Assembly (NCBI RefSeq): GCF_001570725.1
Contig: NZ_BCNV01000004.1
Span: forward strand, 158,534 to 222,533
DNA from: Paenibacillus amylolyticus
GTDB lineage: Bacteria > Bacillota > Bacilli > Paenibacillales > Paenibacillaceae
Length of the DNA: 64,000 nt
Reading direction: 5' to 3'
Part shown: positions 8,538 through 16,623 of the stretch, piece by piece
Layout of the letters: each line of letters opens with the position of its first letter
Numbering within the stretch: the first letter of the stretch is position 1
Made by a program: the position numbers and the translations under genes
The notes under the pieces: generated by a model
Told to the model about the DNA's origin: nothing
What the model saw: the letters and a program-made list of their open reading frames with translations, nothing else
The model's database searches: none

Positions 8538-10019
8538 CTATTTATTAGTTGGTGAATCGGTAGGTGTGAAATCACATTCCTGCAACGGCACCACTTTGGT
8601 CTTCTTGATCCATTTGTAACCGAGCCACAATACCAGGAACAGCGGTACGCTCAAGTAAGCGACGATGGCTCCACTCCAGTCGATCTGGTCTCCCGTGAAT
8701 GCCTGGTAGTTCTGTCCGATAATCACGATGATACACAGGACAAAAGCGAAGATCGGCCCAAACGGGAACCAGCGTGCCCGGTAAGGCAGGTCGCTCAGGT
8801 CTCTGCCTTGTGCAACGTATGCACGGCGGAAGCGATAATGACTGATGGCGATCCCGAGCCAAGTAATAAATCCGCACATCCCGGACGCATTCAGCAACCA
8901 GGTGTACACAATGCCATCGCCGAACAGGGAGGCAAGGAATGCCAACATACCAACCGCTGTCGTGAGCAACAGGGCATTCATGGGAATACCTTTTTTGTTC
9001 AACTTGCCTAGGAAGCGAGGGGCTTTACCATCTCGGGCAAGGGCGTAGAGAACCCGGCTCGAAGCATACATGCCTGAGTTACCGGCAGAGAGTACGGAAG
9101 TTAGAATGACGGCATTCATGACGGAAGCCGCAATGGCGAGTCCGGCTTTCTCAAACACCAGCGTGAACGGGCTAACCCCGATATTTTCCAGATCACCCTT
9201 GAGCAGGTTCGGATGAGTATATGGGATGATTAGACTGATCACAGTAATCGCCAAAATGTAAAAAATCAGAATGCGCCAGAATACCTGACGAATTGCACGA
9301 GGTACATTTTCTCGTGGGTTCTCACTTTCACCGGCGGCTACACCGATAAGCTCTGTGCCTTGGAATGAGAATCCCGCGGCCATGAATACACCAAGCACGG
9401 CGAAGAATCCGCCATGGATAGGTGCATCACCGATGGTGAAGTTACTGAAACCAACTGCTTCTCCGCCCATAATACCGAAGATCATGAGCACACCAACGGC
9501 CAGGAAGATGATAACGGTAGCTACCTTGATAATGGCGAACCAGTATTCGGACTCTCCGTAGCCTTTGACCGACAGTACGTTCAAGGCAAAGATCAGCACG
9601 AGGAACAACAAGCTCCATAACATGGATGAACTGTCGGGGAACCAGTATTTAATGAGTACTGTAGCGGCAGCAAGCTCTGCTGCAATGGTTACCGCCCAGT
9701 TGTACCAGAAGTTCCAGCCCATGGCGAAGCCGAGGGCCGGATCGACAAAACGTGCGGCATACGTATTAAATGAACCGGAGTCCGGCATAAAGGTTGCAAG
9801 CTCACCAAGGCTGGTCATCAGGAAATAGACCATAATGCCAACAGCCGCATAGGCAATTAAAGCTCCACCAGGGCCTGCGGTTGAGATGGCGGTACCACTT
9901 GCGAGGAACAGCCCAGTACCAATGGAGCCACCGAGGGCGATCATCGTCATATGGCGTGCGCGTAATCCTTTTTTCAGGGAAGGTCCGGTTGTCGTTGTTG
10001 GGTTACTGCGGTCTTGCAT
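8538..10019 (-). CDS. APC-family amino-acid permease, probably lysine-specific
   Basis: 493 aa, about 12 membrane helices, the usual length for the family. The N-terminus carries the AAT/APC signature (LRARHMTMIALGGSIGTGLF), and the second segment GELATFMPDSGSFNTYAARF is typical. These proton-driven importers sit in the cytoplasmic membrane. Sequence alone does not fix the substrate, but a lysine riboswitch with its own terminator precedes the gene on the same strand. That points to a LysP-like lysine importer repressed when cytoplasmic lysine is high. SD aaggag lies ahead of the ATG. Confidence 0.88.
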   Translation of the reverse strand: MQDRSNPTTTTGPSLKKGLRARHMTMIALGGSIGTGLFLASGTAISTAGPGGALIAYAAVGIMVYFLMTSLGELATFMPDSGSFNTYAARFVDPALGFAMGWNFWYNWAVTIAAELAAATVLIKYWFPDSSSMLWSLLFLVLIFALNVLSVKGYGESEYWFAIIKVATVIIFLAVGVLMIFGIMGGEAVGFSNFTIGDAPIHGGFFAVLGVFMAAGFSFQGTELIGVAAGESENPRENVPRAIRQVFWRILIFYILAITVISLIIPYTHPNLLKGDLENIGVSPFTLVFEKAGLAIAASVMNAVILTSVLSAGNSGMYASSRVLYALARDGKAPRFLGKLNKKGIPMNALLLTTAVGMLAFLASLFGDGIVYTWLLNASGMCGFITWLGIAISHYRFRRAYVAQGRDLSDLPYRARWFPFGPIFAFVLCIIVIIGQNYQAFTGDQIDWSGAIVAYLSVPLFLVLWLGYKWIKKTKVVPLQECDFTPTDSPTNK

Positions 10020-10072
10020 GGAAACACTCCTTCATTCGATATACTGATGTTTGCGATACCTGAATTCATAAA

Positions 10073-10106
10073 CAAAAAGACCACAGGCATCAGCCTGCGG
10101 TCTTTA
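10073..10106 (-). terminator. Regulated terminator of the lysine riboswitch
   Basis: On the - strand AAAGACCGCAGGC pairs with GCCTGTGGTCTTT around a short loop, followed by a T-run. It lies between the aptamer and the permease start, as expected of an expression platform that terminates transcription when lysine is bound. Confidence 0.85.
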
Positions 10107-10140
10107 ATATTTCAATGTCCGCACCATGTCCCAGATGATT

Positions 10141-10352
10141 AAGATAGCTCAACACAGAAGAATTCATACCTTTATATAAAGGAAATGTACTTCCGTGACA
10201 GTTCTGCGCCTTTCGACAGCAGCCCCAGCCCACCGGACCGTATAAGGAACGTCCAGTAAGCTTCGGCGGGTACACCTTTCGGCTGATATCAAAAGCGGCT
10301 CCTTCGCGCCTCCTTCAGCGTACTGATCGCACCCGCGACCTCTACCTCACCA
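10141..10352 (-). promoter_or_regulatory. Lysine (L-box) riboswitch aptamer
   Basis: Read on the - strand, the 5' part has the conserved GAGGTAGAGGTCGCG and AGTA core, internal GCCGAAAGG and GCCGAAGC loops, a GGGGCTGCTGTCGAAAGG element and ACTGTCACGGAAG. The 3' end is GAGCTATCTT. P1 pairing is visible: AGGTAG (near 10345) with CTATCT (near 10143). It sits upstream of an amino-acid permease and a terminator, like lysC/lysP riboswitches. Assigned from conserved motifs, not from a covariance search. Confidence 0.88.
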
Positions 10353-10499
10353 TCAATGGATGAGGTGTATCTATTGTCTATGAAATTATGAACAACACAA
10401 CTTAACACTGTGTGTTCTGTTTAGTAAACAGACAATCAGTATAACGCGCATGGTTTTCCAGTGCAATAACAATTGTTGGATGTGAGGTCTGAGGGACGA

Positions 10500-11642
10500 C
10501 TAATCCTCTTTCTTGTTACGGCCAGCCATTTGCTGCCATACCGTTCCAGCAGCCTGTTCGCCCGATTCGATCCGCTCCAGAGCCATCTTGGCTTGTAGGC
10601 TGACTTCAAATTCGGGATCATCGGCTGCAACTCGCAAGGCTTGTTCTGCTTCTTCTGTTCCGACTTCATATAGAAAACGTGCTGCACGCCAGCGTACAAG
10701 TTTACTTTTATCGGATAACGTTGCTGTCATGGCTGGAGTGGCGGCAGGGTCACCGATATCAGACAAAGTATCCCCGGCAGTCCGACGTACCGCAGGAGAA
10801 CTGTCCTGCAGTGCTTCATAGAGCAATTCCATCGCTTCCGGTGTACGAATGTCACCGAGGTATACTACAGCCAAGCGGCGAATCTGCATTTTGTTGTCAT
10901 GCAGGGCATGGGCTACAAGGGGCAGTCTTTCGGCCGTAGGCTCCATGCCGTCAAATGCCGCATAGCGAACATTCCAGTCCTCGCTTCGAAGAGCCTCTTC
11001 AAGTTCGGCTCCATCCAATTCACGACGGCGCTCAACGAACTCTTCTGCTTTGGTACCATGTTCAATGGCCTGTTTGATGACCTGTTCCAGTCGTTCTGGC
11101 GGGTAAGCAGCTTCCAATTCCTGCTCGACTTCACGAGCAATATCAGGCAATTCACCATATCGAACGCCGTAATCGCTCAGTTTGCGTTCTTTGATCATCG
11201 TCGCACTGGCGACTTCTGTCACGGCTTTCACAAAACGGTCCGACAACGAGATTCGTTCTTCCTTGACCCCGGCTTTGACCCTGATTTGCATCGGTACGCC
11301 TCGGAAAAATTGTACGAATACCTGTGCTTCTCCGAAGTGCTCGCCTGAGGCATCTTCGGATTCAATCCAGTCCAGATCAATGCCTTGCTGTCCCAGACGA
11401 TTTTGGACTTCGCCCAAAATGACGGACCAGTCTGCATTCCCTTTACGGTCAAGCGCCACAAAGTCGGTCGTGTGGAACACACTCTTTACGCCAGGAATAT
11501 GAAGCATCTGGCGTATGAACGCCGGAGCGGATCGTTCGTTGTCCAGTGTATATGTTTTGCGAATTCCGTCCTCCAGACGTTCATCGAGATGCAGCATCAT
11601 CGTATTTGGACTCGGTGTTGGTTCAATGGAAACAATATTCAT
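10500..11642 (-). CDS. CvfC/YpgR-like protein: Nfu N-domain plus HEAT repeats
   Basis: 380 aa. Residues 1-85 match the Nfu/NifU N-terminal fold (IEPTPSPNTMMLHLD, IPGVKSVFHTTDFVAL). The C-terminal half (about 215-365) is a series of HEAT/armadillo-like repeats (VRYAAFDGM, IRRLAVVYLGDI, VRRTAGDTLSDIGD, VRWRAARFLYEVG). This architecture is known as conserved virulence factor C (CvfC) in staphylococci and YpgR in B. subtilis; its biochemical role is not settled. The Nfu-type CxxC iron-sulfur domain is absent, so a scaffold rather than a cluster carrier is likely. SD aggaggt is 7 nt from the ATG. Confidence 0.85.
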   Translation of the reverse strand: MNIVSIEPTPSPNTMMLHLDERLEDGIRKTYTLDNERSAPAFIRQMLHIPGVKSVFHTTDFVALDRKGNADWSVILGEVQNRLGQQGIDLDWIESEDASGEHFGEAQVFVQFFRGVPMQIRVKAGVKEERISLSDRFVKAVTEVASATMIKERKLSDYGVRYGELPDIAREVEQELEAAYPPERLEQVIKQAIEHGTKAEEFVERRRELDGAELEEALRSEDWNVRYAAFDGMEPTAERLPLVAHALHDNKMQIRRLAVVYLGDIRTPEAMELLYEALQDSSPAVRRTAGDTLSDIGDPAATPAMTATLSDKSKLVRWRAARFLYEVGTEEAEQALRVAADDPEFEVSLQAKMALERIESGEQAAGTVWQQMAGRNKKED

Positions 11643-11752
11643 CAGTGTAACCTCCTATAGTACCAGATTCATCCTTCACTTCCCGTAAATTAAATCACAC
11701 GGGTATTTCTCTATTTTACATCAATGTGTGGAATCTGCGAAATCATCCAGAA

Positions 11753-11779
11753 ACAAAGTGTACGAGACTGACACTTTGT
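11753..11779. promoter_or_regulatory. Perfect 9-bp inverted repeat, possible operator
   Basis: ACAAAGTGT, nine bases, then ACACTTTGT. It lies in the 242-bp region between the divergent cvfC-like gene and the small gene at 11885. It has dyad symmetry suitable for a dimeric regulator; no regulator can be named. Confidence 0.4.
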
Positions 11780-11884
11780 GTGAAGAAGTACGAAATTTGT
11801 TAACACTTCTTTCATGTTCACGCACAAACATTTTTAAACGAAAATTGGCACAATAATAAGAAGAAACAACTGGAGGTTATACCT

Positions 11885-12301
11885 ATGGAACCCATTACCG
11901 TGCTTTCGGATGGAAAACGTCGTATTGCATATGAAAATATTATTCAATTATTCAGGGAGTGGATGGCTGATGCACCATCCGGTTCAGTGATAGAAACACA
12001 TCGGGGAAGTTGGGAAAACTCCCGTTATTGTATTGTTGATTATCAGATCGCCGAAGAAGCGGTGTCAGCGGCGAATGCTATTCGGGCTTTTATGCCGCAG
12101 ATTCCACTACTGGTCATTACCGATTTCAAATCTTTAATTCGGAAGCGTCACCTGCAACAGATTACAGGTACAGGTGAGATAAAGATGATTCTCTGGAACG
12201 AGCAAGATCCGAATCATCTGATCAAGGACATGCAGCAGTGGTTACACACTTCGGTGTATGAATCACAAATAGCCATACCGCCCATCCTATCCATGAGATA
12301 A
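11885..12301 (+). CDS. Uncharacterised 138-aa protein, possible degenerate receiver fold
   Basis: No family was recognised with certainty. The middle (about residues 50-85, YCIVDYQIAEEAVSAANAIRA then PQIPLLVITDF) has the hydrophobic strand, an Asp, an Ala-rich helix and a second strand ending in T. This resembles a response-regulator receiver, but the acidic pocket and the conserved C-terminal Lys are not evident. It is convergent with an OmpR-type regulator gene (48 bp between stops). SD actggagg precedes the ATG. It is soluble, with no signal or membrane segment. A two-component accessory role is only inference from fold impression and location. Confidence 0.65.
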   Translation: MEPITVLSDGKRRIAYENIIQLFREWMADAPSGSVIETHRGSWENSRYCIVDYQIAEEAVSAANAIRAFMPQIPLLVITDFKSLIRKRHLQQITGTGEIKMILWNEQDPNHLIKDMQQWLHTSVYESQIAIPPILSMR

Positions 12302-12349
12302 AAGTAGGGGTATGGCCAAAGGTTTTGAACTTCAATCGTTACGATAAAA

Positions 12350-13048
12350 TCAGATCACATATTTATAGCCTGTTCCCCAAACGGTCTTGATATAACGGGG
12401 ATTCTTGGGGTCAGGCTCGATTTTTTTACGCAGACTTGAGATATGAACATCAATGGTACGATCCAGATAGGCACGTTCGGAGCCTTTGATTCGATCCATC
12501 AGTTCATTGCGGGTGAACACTTTGCCTGGATTCCGGTACAATTCCTTCATAATTTCAAACTCGATATGAGTGACCTCGATTTCAACACCATCTACAAACA
12601 AAGTTCTTCTGTACTCATTCACATTCACATGTCCAGTAACCTCTGCCTGCTTGTCCTCTTTAACCGGTTTATCCTGATAGGAAATAATTGATCTGCGCAG
12701 CAATGCTTTAATTCGGGCGTCCAGCTCTTTCAGACTAAATGGCTTGCACAGGAAGTCATCCGCACCATTGTGCAATGCGCGAAGTCGATCATTCAACATG
12801 GTGCTTGCCGAGATCATCAGAATGGGCACAGTGGAATGCTGGCGGAATGCTTCTACAAGATCATTTCCATCCGTTTCAGGCAGCATTAGGTCCGTTACAA
12901 CAATATCCGGTTGAAATTGCGGGAACAGTTGAAGTGCCTCACGGGCATGATGAACCCGTTCAGTGATGTATCCTTCCTCCTCAAGAAAGAAAGCAATCAT
13001 GTCAGCCAGATTTTTCTCATCTTCTATAAGAAGTACTTTGATCGTCAT
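12350..13048 (-). CDS. OmpR/PhoB-family response regulator
   Basis: 232 aa. Receiver domain 1-118 with the acidic pair (Glu9/Asp10), phospho-acceptor Asp53 in VVTDLMLP, Ser/Thr in MISAS, and Lys in CKPF. The winged-helix DNA-binding domain at 138-230 has the usual EFEIMKELYRNPGKVFTRNEL and TVWGTGYKYVI. It is transcribed divergently from a large histidine kinase, separated by 342 bp, and the two probably form a two-component pair. The target genes and stimulus are not readable. SD aggagtg before the ATG. Confidence 0.92.
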   Translation of the reverse strand: MTIKVLLIEDEKNLADMIAFFLEEEGYITERVHHAREALQLFPQFQPDIVVTDLMLPETDGNDLVEAFRQHSTVPILMISASTMLNDRLRALHNGADDFLCKPFSLKELDARIKALLRRSIISYQDKPVKEDKQAEVTGHVNVNEYRRTLFVDGVEIEVTHIEFEIMKELYRNPGKVFTRNELMDRIKGSERAYLDRTIDVHISSLRKKIEPDPKNPRYIKTVWGTGYKYVI

Positions 13049-13343
13049 AGGGTCACACTCCTGGTGAAAATAATATGTTAAGAAAATACTAAAAAATTAC
13101 GGTGATTTGCTTAAAAATACTGCAAAAAATTTAATGTTTCTATCCCAAAATATAGGATGTGTATGTAGGTGGATAGCAGGCTTTTTGATGAACTTCAATA
13201 TTTTAGCATGAATGCAGTTTGTTTGCCGAGCGATCAGAATTTCCCAAAGCTACATCAAGTACTAATTACAGTATAATGGATCAGAACGGTTTCTGGGGAA
13301 AAAAGTAGATTGTATCCGCTTTAGTTTATAGGAGGAACCAACG
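13049..13343. promoter_or_regulatory. AT-rich divergent promoter region of the regulator/kinase pair
   Basis: About 300 bp without a gene between the response regulator and the kinase leader ORF. A TATAAT at 13272-13277 is a good -10 for the + strand, but no convincing -35 lies 16-18 bp upstream. No strong inverted repeat was seen. Confidence 0.4.
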
Positions 13344-13394
13344 TTGTTGTTAAATACAGAACCAAAAATCAGCCGTGAGGGCAGTGATTTATGA
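13344..13394 (+). CDS. 16-codon leader ORF translationally coupled to the histidine kinase
   Basis: A strong SD (ataggagga, GGAGG at 13331-13335) is not placed for the kinase ATG. It is 8 nt upstream of a TTG at 13344 that opens a 16-codon frame (MLLNTEPKISREGSDL). The frame's TGA overlaps the kinase ATG as ATGA (13391-13394). The kinase has a weaker GAGGG of its own inside the leader. This arrangement suggests translational coupling or a control peptide. It is not proven to be translated. Confidence 0.5.
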   Translation: MLLNTEPKISREGSDL

Positions 13395-16237
13395 ATCGTT
13401 TAGATGTAAGACAGCTGCTGGAGTGGGTGGTACTTAAGCTGAGGGTACCCTGGATTGGAACCAGCATTCTGATCATTATTGGCTCACTAAGCACTATTTT
13501 TCCGCTTACTTTATTCTATGGTGTACAGTTTATGGTTGGGAGCGCAGCGGCACTCGTTGCTCTTCGTTTGCATGGGGCTATCTATGGATTTGTCACTATT
13601 ACAGTTATCCATCTGCTGAATACTATCATTGTCGGCTTCGAACCGCGGAATTTAACTGTGATGATTGCGCATTTCATTGAACTGATCTGGATGCTCGGTT
13701 GGCAGCTCCGTTGGAAGAATGGCAGTCTAATCAAGGCTAATGCTGTCTTCTGGGTAGTGATGCTACTTCCGGTTATTTATTGCGGGCATTATATATTGGG
13801 CCTGAATATAGAAGATTTGAAGTATGAGTATATGTATATTGCCGTGATTGGCATGGTGAATGCCCTGATCGCGGGTATTGTGGTGGATTTCTGGATTACC
13901 ACGGGTGAGCACAAATCCAAGCGTACGGGAACCATACCACTTACAAGGATTGCGTTTAAGTACGTAGTTGCCTTCGTGGTATTTGTTTCGCTCGTATTGT
14001 TATCCGCAGATAGCCGCAGACAATTGAGTCAGATGAATGATGCCATTTTACGTGATATGAAACATGCCGCGAATGCCGTTGTTCAGGATCTAGACGAACA
14101 GTATGTTACCTCGGAGAATATGGATCAGAATATGGCACGTTATCACCATCTATTGGGTGTGAATGTGATTCTGCTGGATCGGAATGATACAGTCGTGGCT
14201 TCTGGTTTGAATACACTTCAGACTGGCGAGTACTTGGATATGGACCAATTCCGTCTTCTAAAGTCGAGGGATAATCTGATTCTGTTAAGCTCCGATAATA
14301 TCCATTACAGTGATGTATTGAATCACTGGAAAGAGGCATCTTTCATCTATGAAGCGGAGATGACAGATGTAACACCTTATCGGGTATTCATTGAGAACAA
14401 CTCGACCAAGTATTATCCCCGAATAGAATCGATCTACCTGTCCACATTGCAATCCCTGTTCGTCATCATCGTTGCTTCCATGATTGTGGCGGCTCCTCTG
14501 AGCAGTAAGGTCGTTAGCCCGCTGTTAAGACTAACCAGGATGACAGGTTCTCTTCCGAGATTGTTATTTCGCAATGGGAAGATGGAATGGCCAACGAGCC
14601 ATGTAACCGAAGTGCAGATTCTTATTGGTAATTTGCGCAAAATGGCTGATGTGCTGCTGGAACAGTTCGAACAGATCCGACTGGACAAGTTAACGCTAGA
14701 GGATAGGGTCATCGAGCGGACCAAGGAACTCAAGAATAGTGAAGAAGTCAAACGTGCAATTATTGAATCGTCGATTGATGCGATTATCGCTGTGGACTCC
14801 AATGGGATCATCGTTGAGTTTAACCCGGAGGCCGAAAGAATGTTTGGATTGCTTCGGGAAGAAGTGATTCTCATGAAGGAAGCACCGTCTCTTTTTCAAG
14901 GGGCCAGTTGTATGGAGATTAAGAAATTGCTGGAGCGATTCGAATATGTTGAAGGTAAGAGATACACGACCGTAGATGAAATTTCAGGTATTCGCCAAGA
15001 CGGTTCCGTATTTCCAATTGAGTACAAAATTGTTGAAATTCAGCTTGGCAAAAATGAGACGTTGTATAACCTGTTTATTAAGGATATTACAGAGCGAACC
15101 AGAGCAGAAGAAGATCGTGTGCGGCATGCCCTTGCACTGGAGCAGCTCAATTCGGAGTTGTTCAATGAAAAGATTGCTATTCAGGAACAGCGGGATATCA
15201 GTGAGCAATTTATAGAGTCTGTTCGGGAAGGTCTTGTCATGTCTGATCGACTAGGCAACATAACCATCGTCAACCGAAGGATAGAAGAGATGTTTGGTCT
15301 GGGTGATTTCCTAGGCAGATCCATTGAAGATTTGGCGCAGGCCATTGATACGATGGTATTGACGGATAACTTCAATCTGTCGGAACAGACGAGGGCATTC
15401 CTAAATGGTGAAACGGCGTTTATTGAGACCGAATTTATATTCAACAATGTAGAGAAAAGTGTATTTTCCTTGTATATGAAACAGATGGATGTCCCGGGTA
15501 AAAATCATGGATTCCTGCTAGTATTCCGTGACCGGACAGGAGAAGAGCGGTTGGATCGGATGAAAAATGAGCTGATCAGCGTAGTATCCCATGAGCTTCG
15601 AACACCTGTAGCCACCATTATGGGATATGTGGAACTCATGATGATGTATGACCTTCCGGCAGCTCAACAGCAGGAATTCATGCAGACCATCTCATCAGAG
15701 GGCAAGCGGCTGAGCAGTTTGCTGGATGATGTGCTTGATATTCAGCGGCTTGACAACGAAGGTATGACCTACCATATGACCTATGTACCGCTGGTTGAAC
15801 TGGTAGAGGGGGTAGTTGATCAGTGGAATATGAAGTCTGTCCAACGAATCCATGTTCATACGTTTAATGGGGACTTTTTTGCTTATGCTGACCAGAACAG
15901 GATGGTTCAGGTTCTTCATAATCTGGTGGGTAATGCGGTCAAGTACTCACCGGGAGCCGACCGCATTGATGTTACGTTATGGGAAGAAGAGGAATGGTTA
16001 TGTATCGATGTACGTGATTACGGAATAGGTATTGACGAGAAAGAAAAGGACATGCTGTTCAACAAATTCTATCGTGTGGATAATTCGGATCATCGGCAGA
16101 TTGGTGGAACAGGAATCGGATTGTACATTTCCCGCAAAATTGTAGAGGATCACAACGGTACACTGACCTTTATATCTGCACCGGACAAAGGAAGCACGTT
16201 CAAGGTTCGACTGCCCAAGCAGGATGTGTTGCTCTAA
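13391..16237 (+). CDS. Membrane-bound PAS-domain sensor histidine kinase
   Basis: 948 aa. The N-terminal half has five or six helices (about 15-185), another at 190-205, an extracytoplasmic segment (205-355) and a further helix near 360-378, followed by a HAMP-like linker. Two PAS domains follow (about 455-565 and 605-720; AVDSNGIIVEFNPEAERMFG and MSDRLGNITIVNRRIEEMFG). HisKA carries His734 in VVSHELRTPVATI, and the HATPase has N, G1 and G2 boxes (VLHNLVGNAVKYSP, VRDYGIGID, GGTGIGLYI). It autophosphorylates on His and most likely signals to the divergent OmpR-type regulator. Its ATG overlaps the stop of a leader ORF. The stimulus is unknown. Confidence 0.92.
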   Translation: MNRLDVRQLLEWVVLKLRVPWIGTSILIIIGSLSTIFPLTLFYGVQFMVGSAAALVALRLHGAIYGFVTITVIHLLNTIIVGFEPRNLTVMIAHFIELIWMLGWQLRWKNGSLIKANAVFWVVMLLPVIYCGHYILGLNIEDLKYEYMYIAVIGMVNALIAGIVVDFWITTGEHKSKRTGTIPLTRIAFKYVVAFVVFVSLVLLSADSRRQLSQMNDAILRDMKHAANAVVQDLDEQYVTSENMDQNMARYHHLLGVNVILLDRNDTVVASGLNTLQTGEYLDMDQFRLLKSRDNLILLSSDNIHYSDVLNHWKEASFIYEAEMTDVTPYRVFIENNSTKYYPRIESIYLSTLQSLFVIIVASMIVAAPLSSKVVSPLLRLTRMTGSLPRLLFRNGKMEWPTSHVTEVQILIGNLRKMADVLLEQFEQIRLDKLTLEDRVIERTKELKNSEEVKRAIIESSIDAIIAVDSNGIIVEFNPEAERMFGLLREEVILMKEAPSLFQGASCMEIKKLLERFEYVEGKRYTTVDEISGIRQDGSVFPIEYKIVEIQLGKNETLYNLFIKDITERTRAEEDRVRHALALEQLNSELFNEKIAIQEQRDISEQFIESVREGLVMSDRLGNITIVNRRIEEMFGLGDFLGRSIEDLAQAIDTMVLTDNFNLSEQTRAFLNGETAFIETEFIFNNVEKSVFSLYMKQMDVPGKNHGFLLVFRDRTGEERLDRMKNELISVVSHELRTPVATIMGYVELMMMYDLPAAQQQEFMQTISSEGKRLSSLLDDVLDIQRLDNEGMTYHMTYVPLVELVEGVVDQWNMKSVQRIHVHTFNGDFFAYADQNRMVQVLHNLVGNAVKYSPGADRIDVTLWEEEEWLCIDVRDYGIGIDEKEKDMLFNKFYRVDNSDHRQIGGTGIGLYISRKIVEDHNGTLTFISAPDKGSTFKVRLPKQDVLL

Positions 16238-16315
16238 ACATAATGATTAAGAAGTAAGAACATGTTTTACTTTTTCTAGCACAACGGTTATCAGATCTAT
16301 TTGATAAAGTCTTTA

Positions 16316-16359
16316 CCTTTCGGCACGCAAGCGTGATGAGAGATAAAGGCTTTTTTTGT
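16316..16359 (+). terminator. Terminator of the histidine kinase gene
   Basis: AAGTCTTTA pairs with TAAAGGCTT (one G-U), with an inner GCACGCAAGCGTG hairpin and a run of seven T. Confidence 0.8.
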
Positions 16360-16452
16360 TTTTTCAATGTCCCGGATAAAAAAACCTATTCTTTTGCACA
16401 CTGTATATAGAGCCATAATTTTCATCCCATGCCAAAGGAGGACGGCAGCTAT

Positions 16453-16557
16453 ATGTTCCGTAAACAAGAGAAAACACTCATCATCGTCTGTCTGGTCGCA
16501 GCTGTGGTTGTACTGTATGCCGTGGTGAAAAGCATCATTCGAATCATGAGTTATTGA
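16453..16557 (+). CDS. 34-aa single-span membrane microprotein upstream of the bd oxidase genes
   Basis: ATG at 16453 has an excellent SD (aaaggagga, 16434-16442) 10 nt upstream and encodes 34 residues: a charged start MFRKQEK, one hydrophobic helix (about 8-25) and a basic tail. It ends 66 bp before the cydA-like gene. Small single-helix proteins (CydX, CydS) are known third subunits of cytochrome bd oxidases, so a role as an accessory subunit is a reasonable inference. I do not see a diagnostic motif. Confidence 0.65.
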   Translation: MFRKQEKTLIIVCLVAAVVVLYAVVKSIIRIMSY

Positions 16558-16623
16558 GATACACGTTCAAGCAGAGTGATCTGCTGTCGTACATAAACGA
16601 TTATGTGAAAGAGGAGTGTAACC

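Noticed and set aside
10436..11348. Several + strand and other-frame ORFs over the cvfC-like gene
   Set aside because: No SD, no recognisable protein features, fully inside a well-supported - strand gene.
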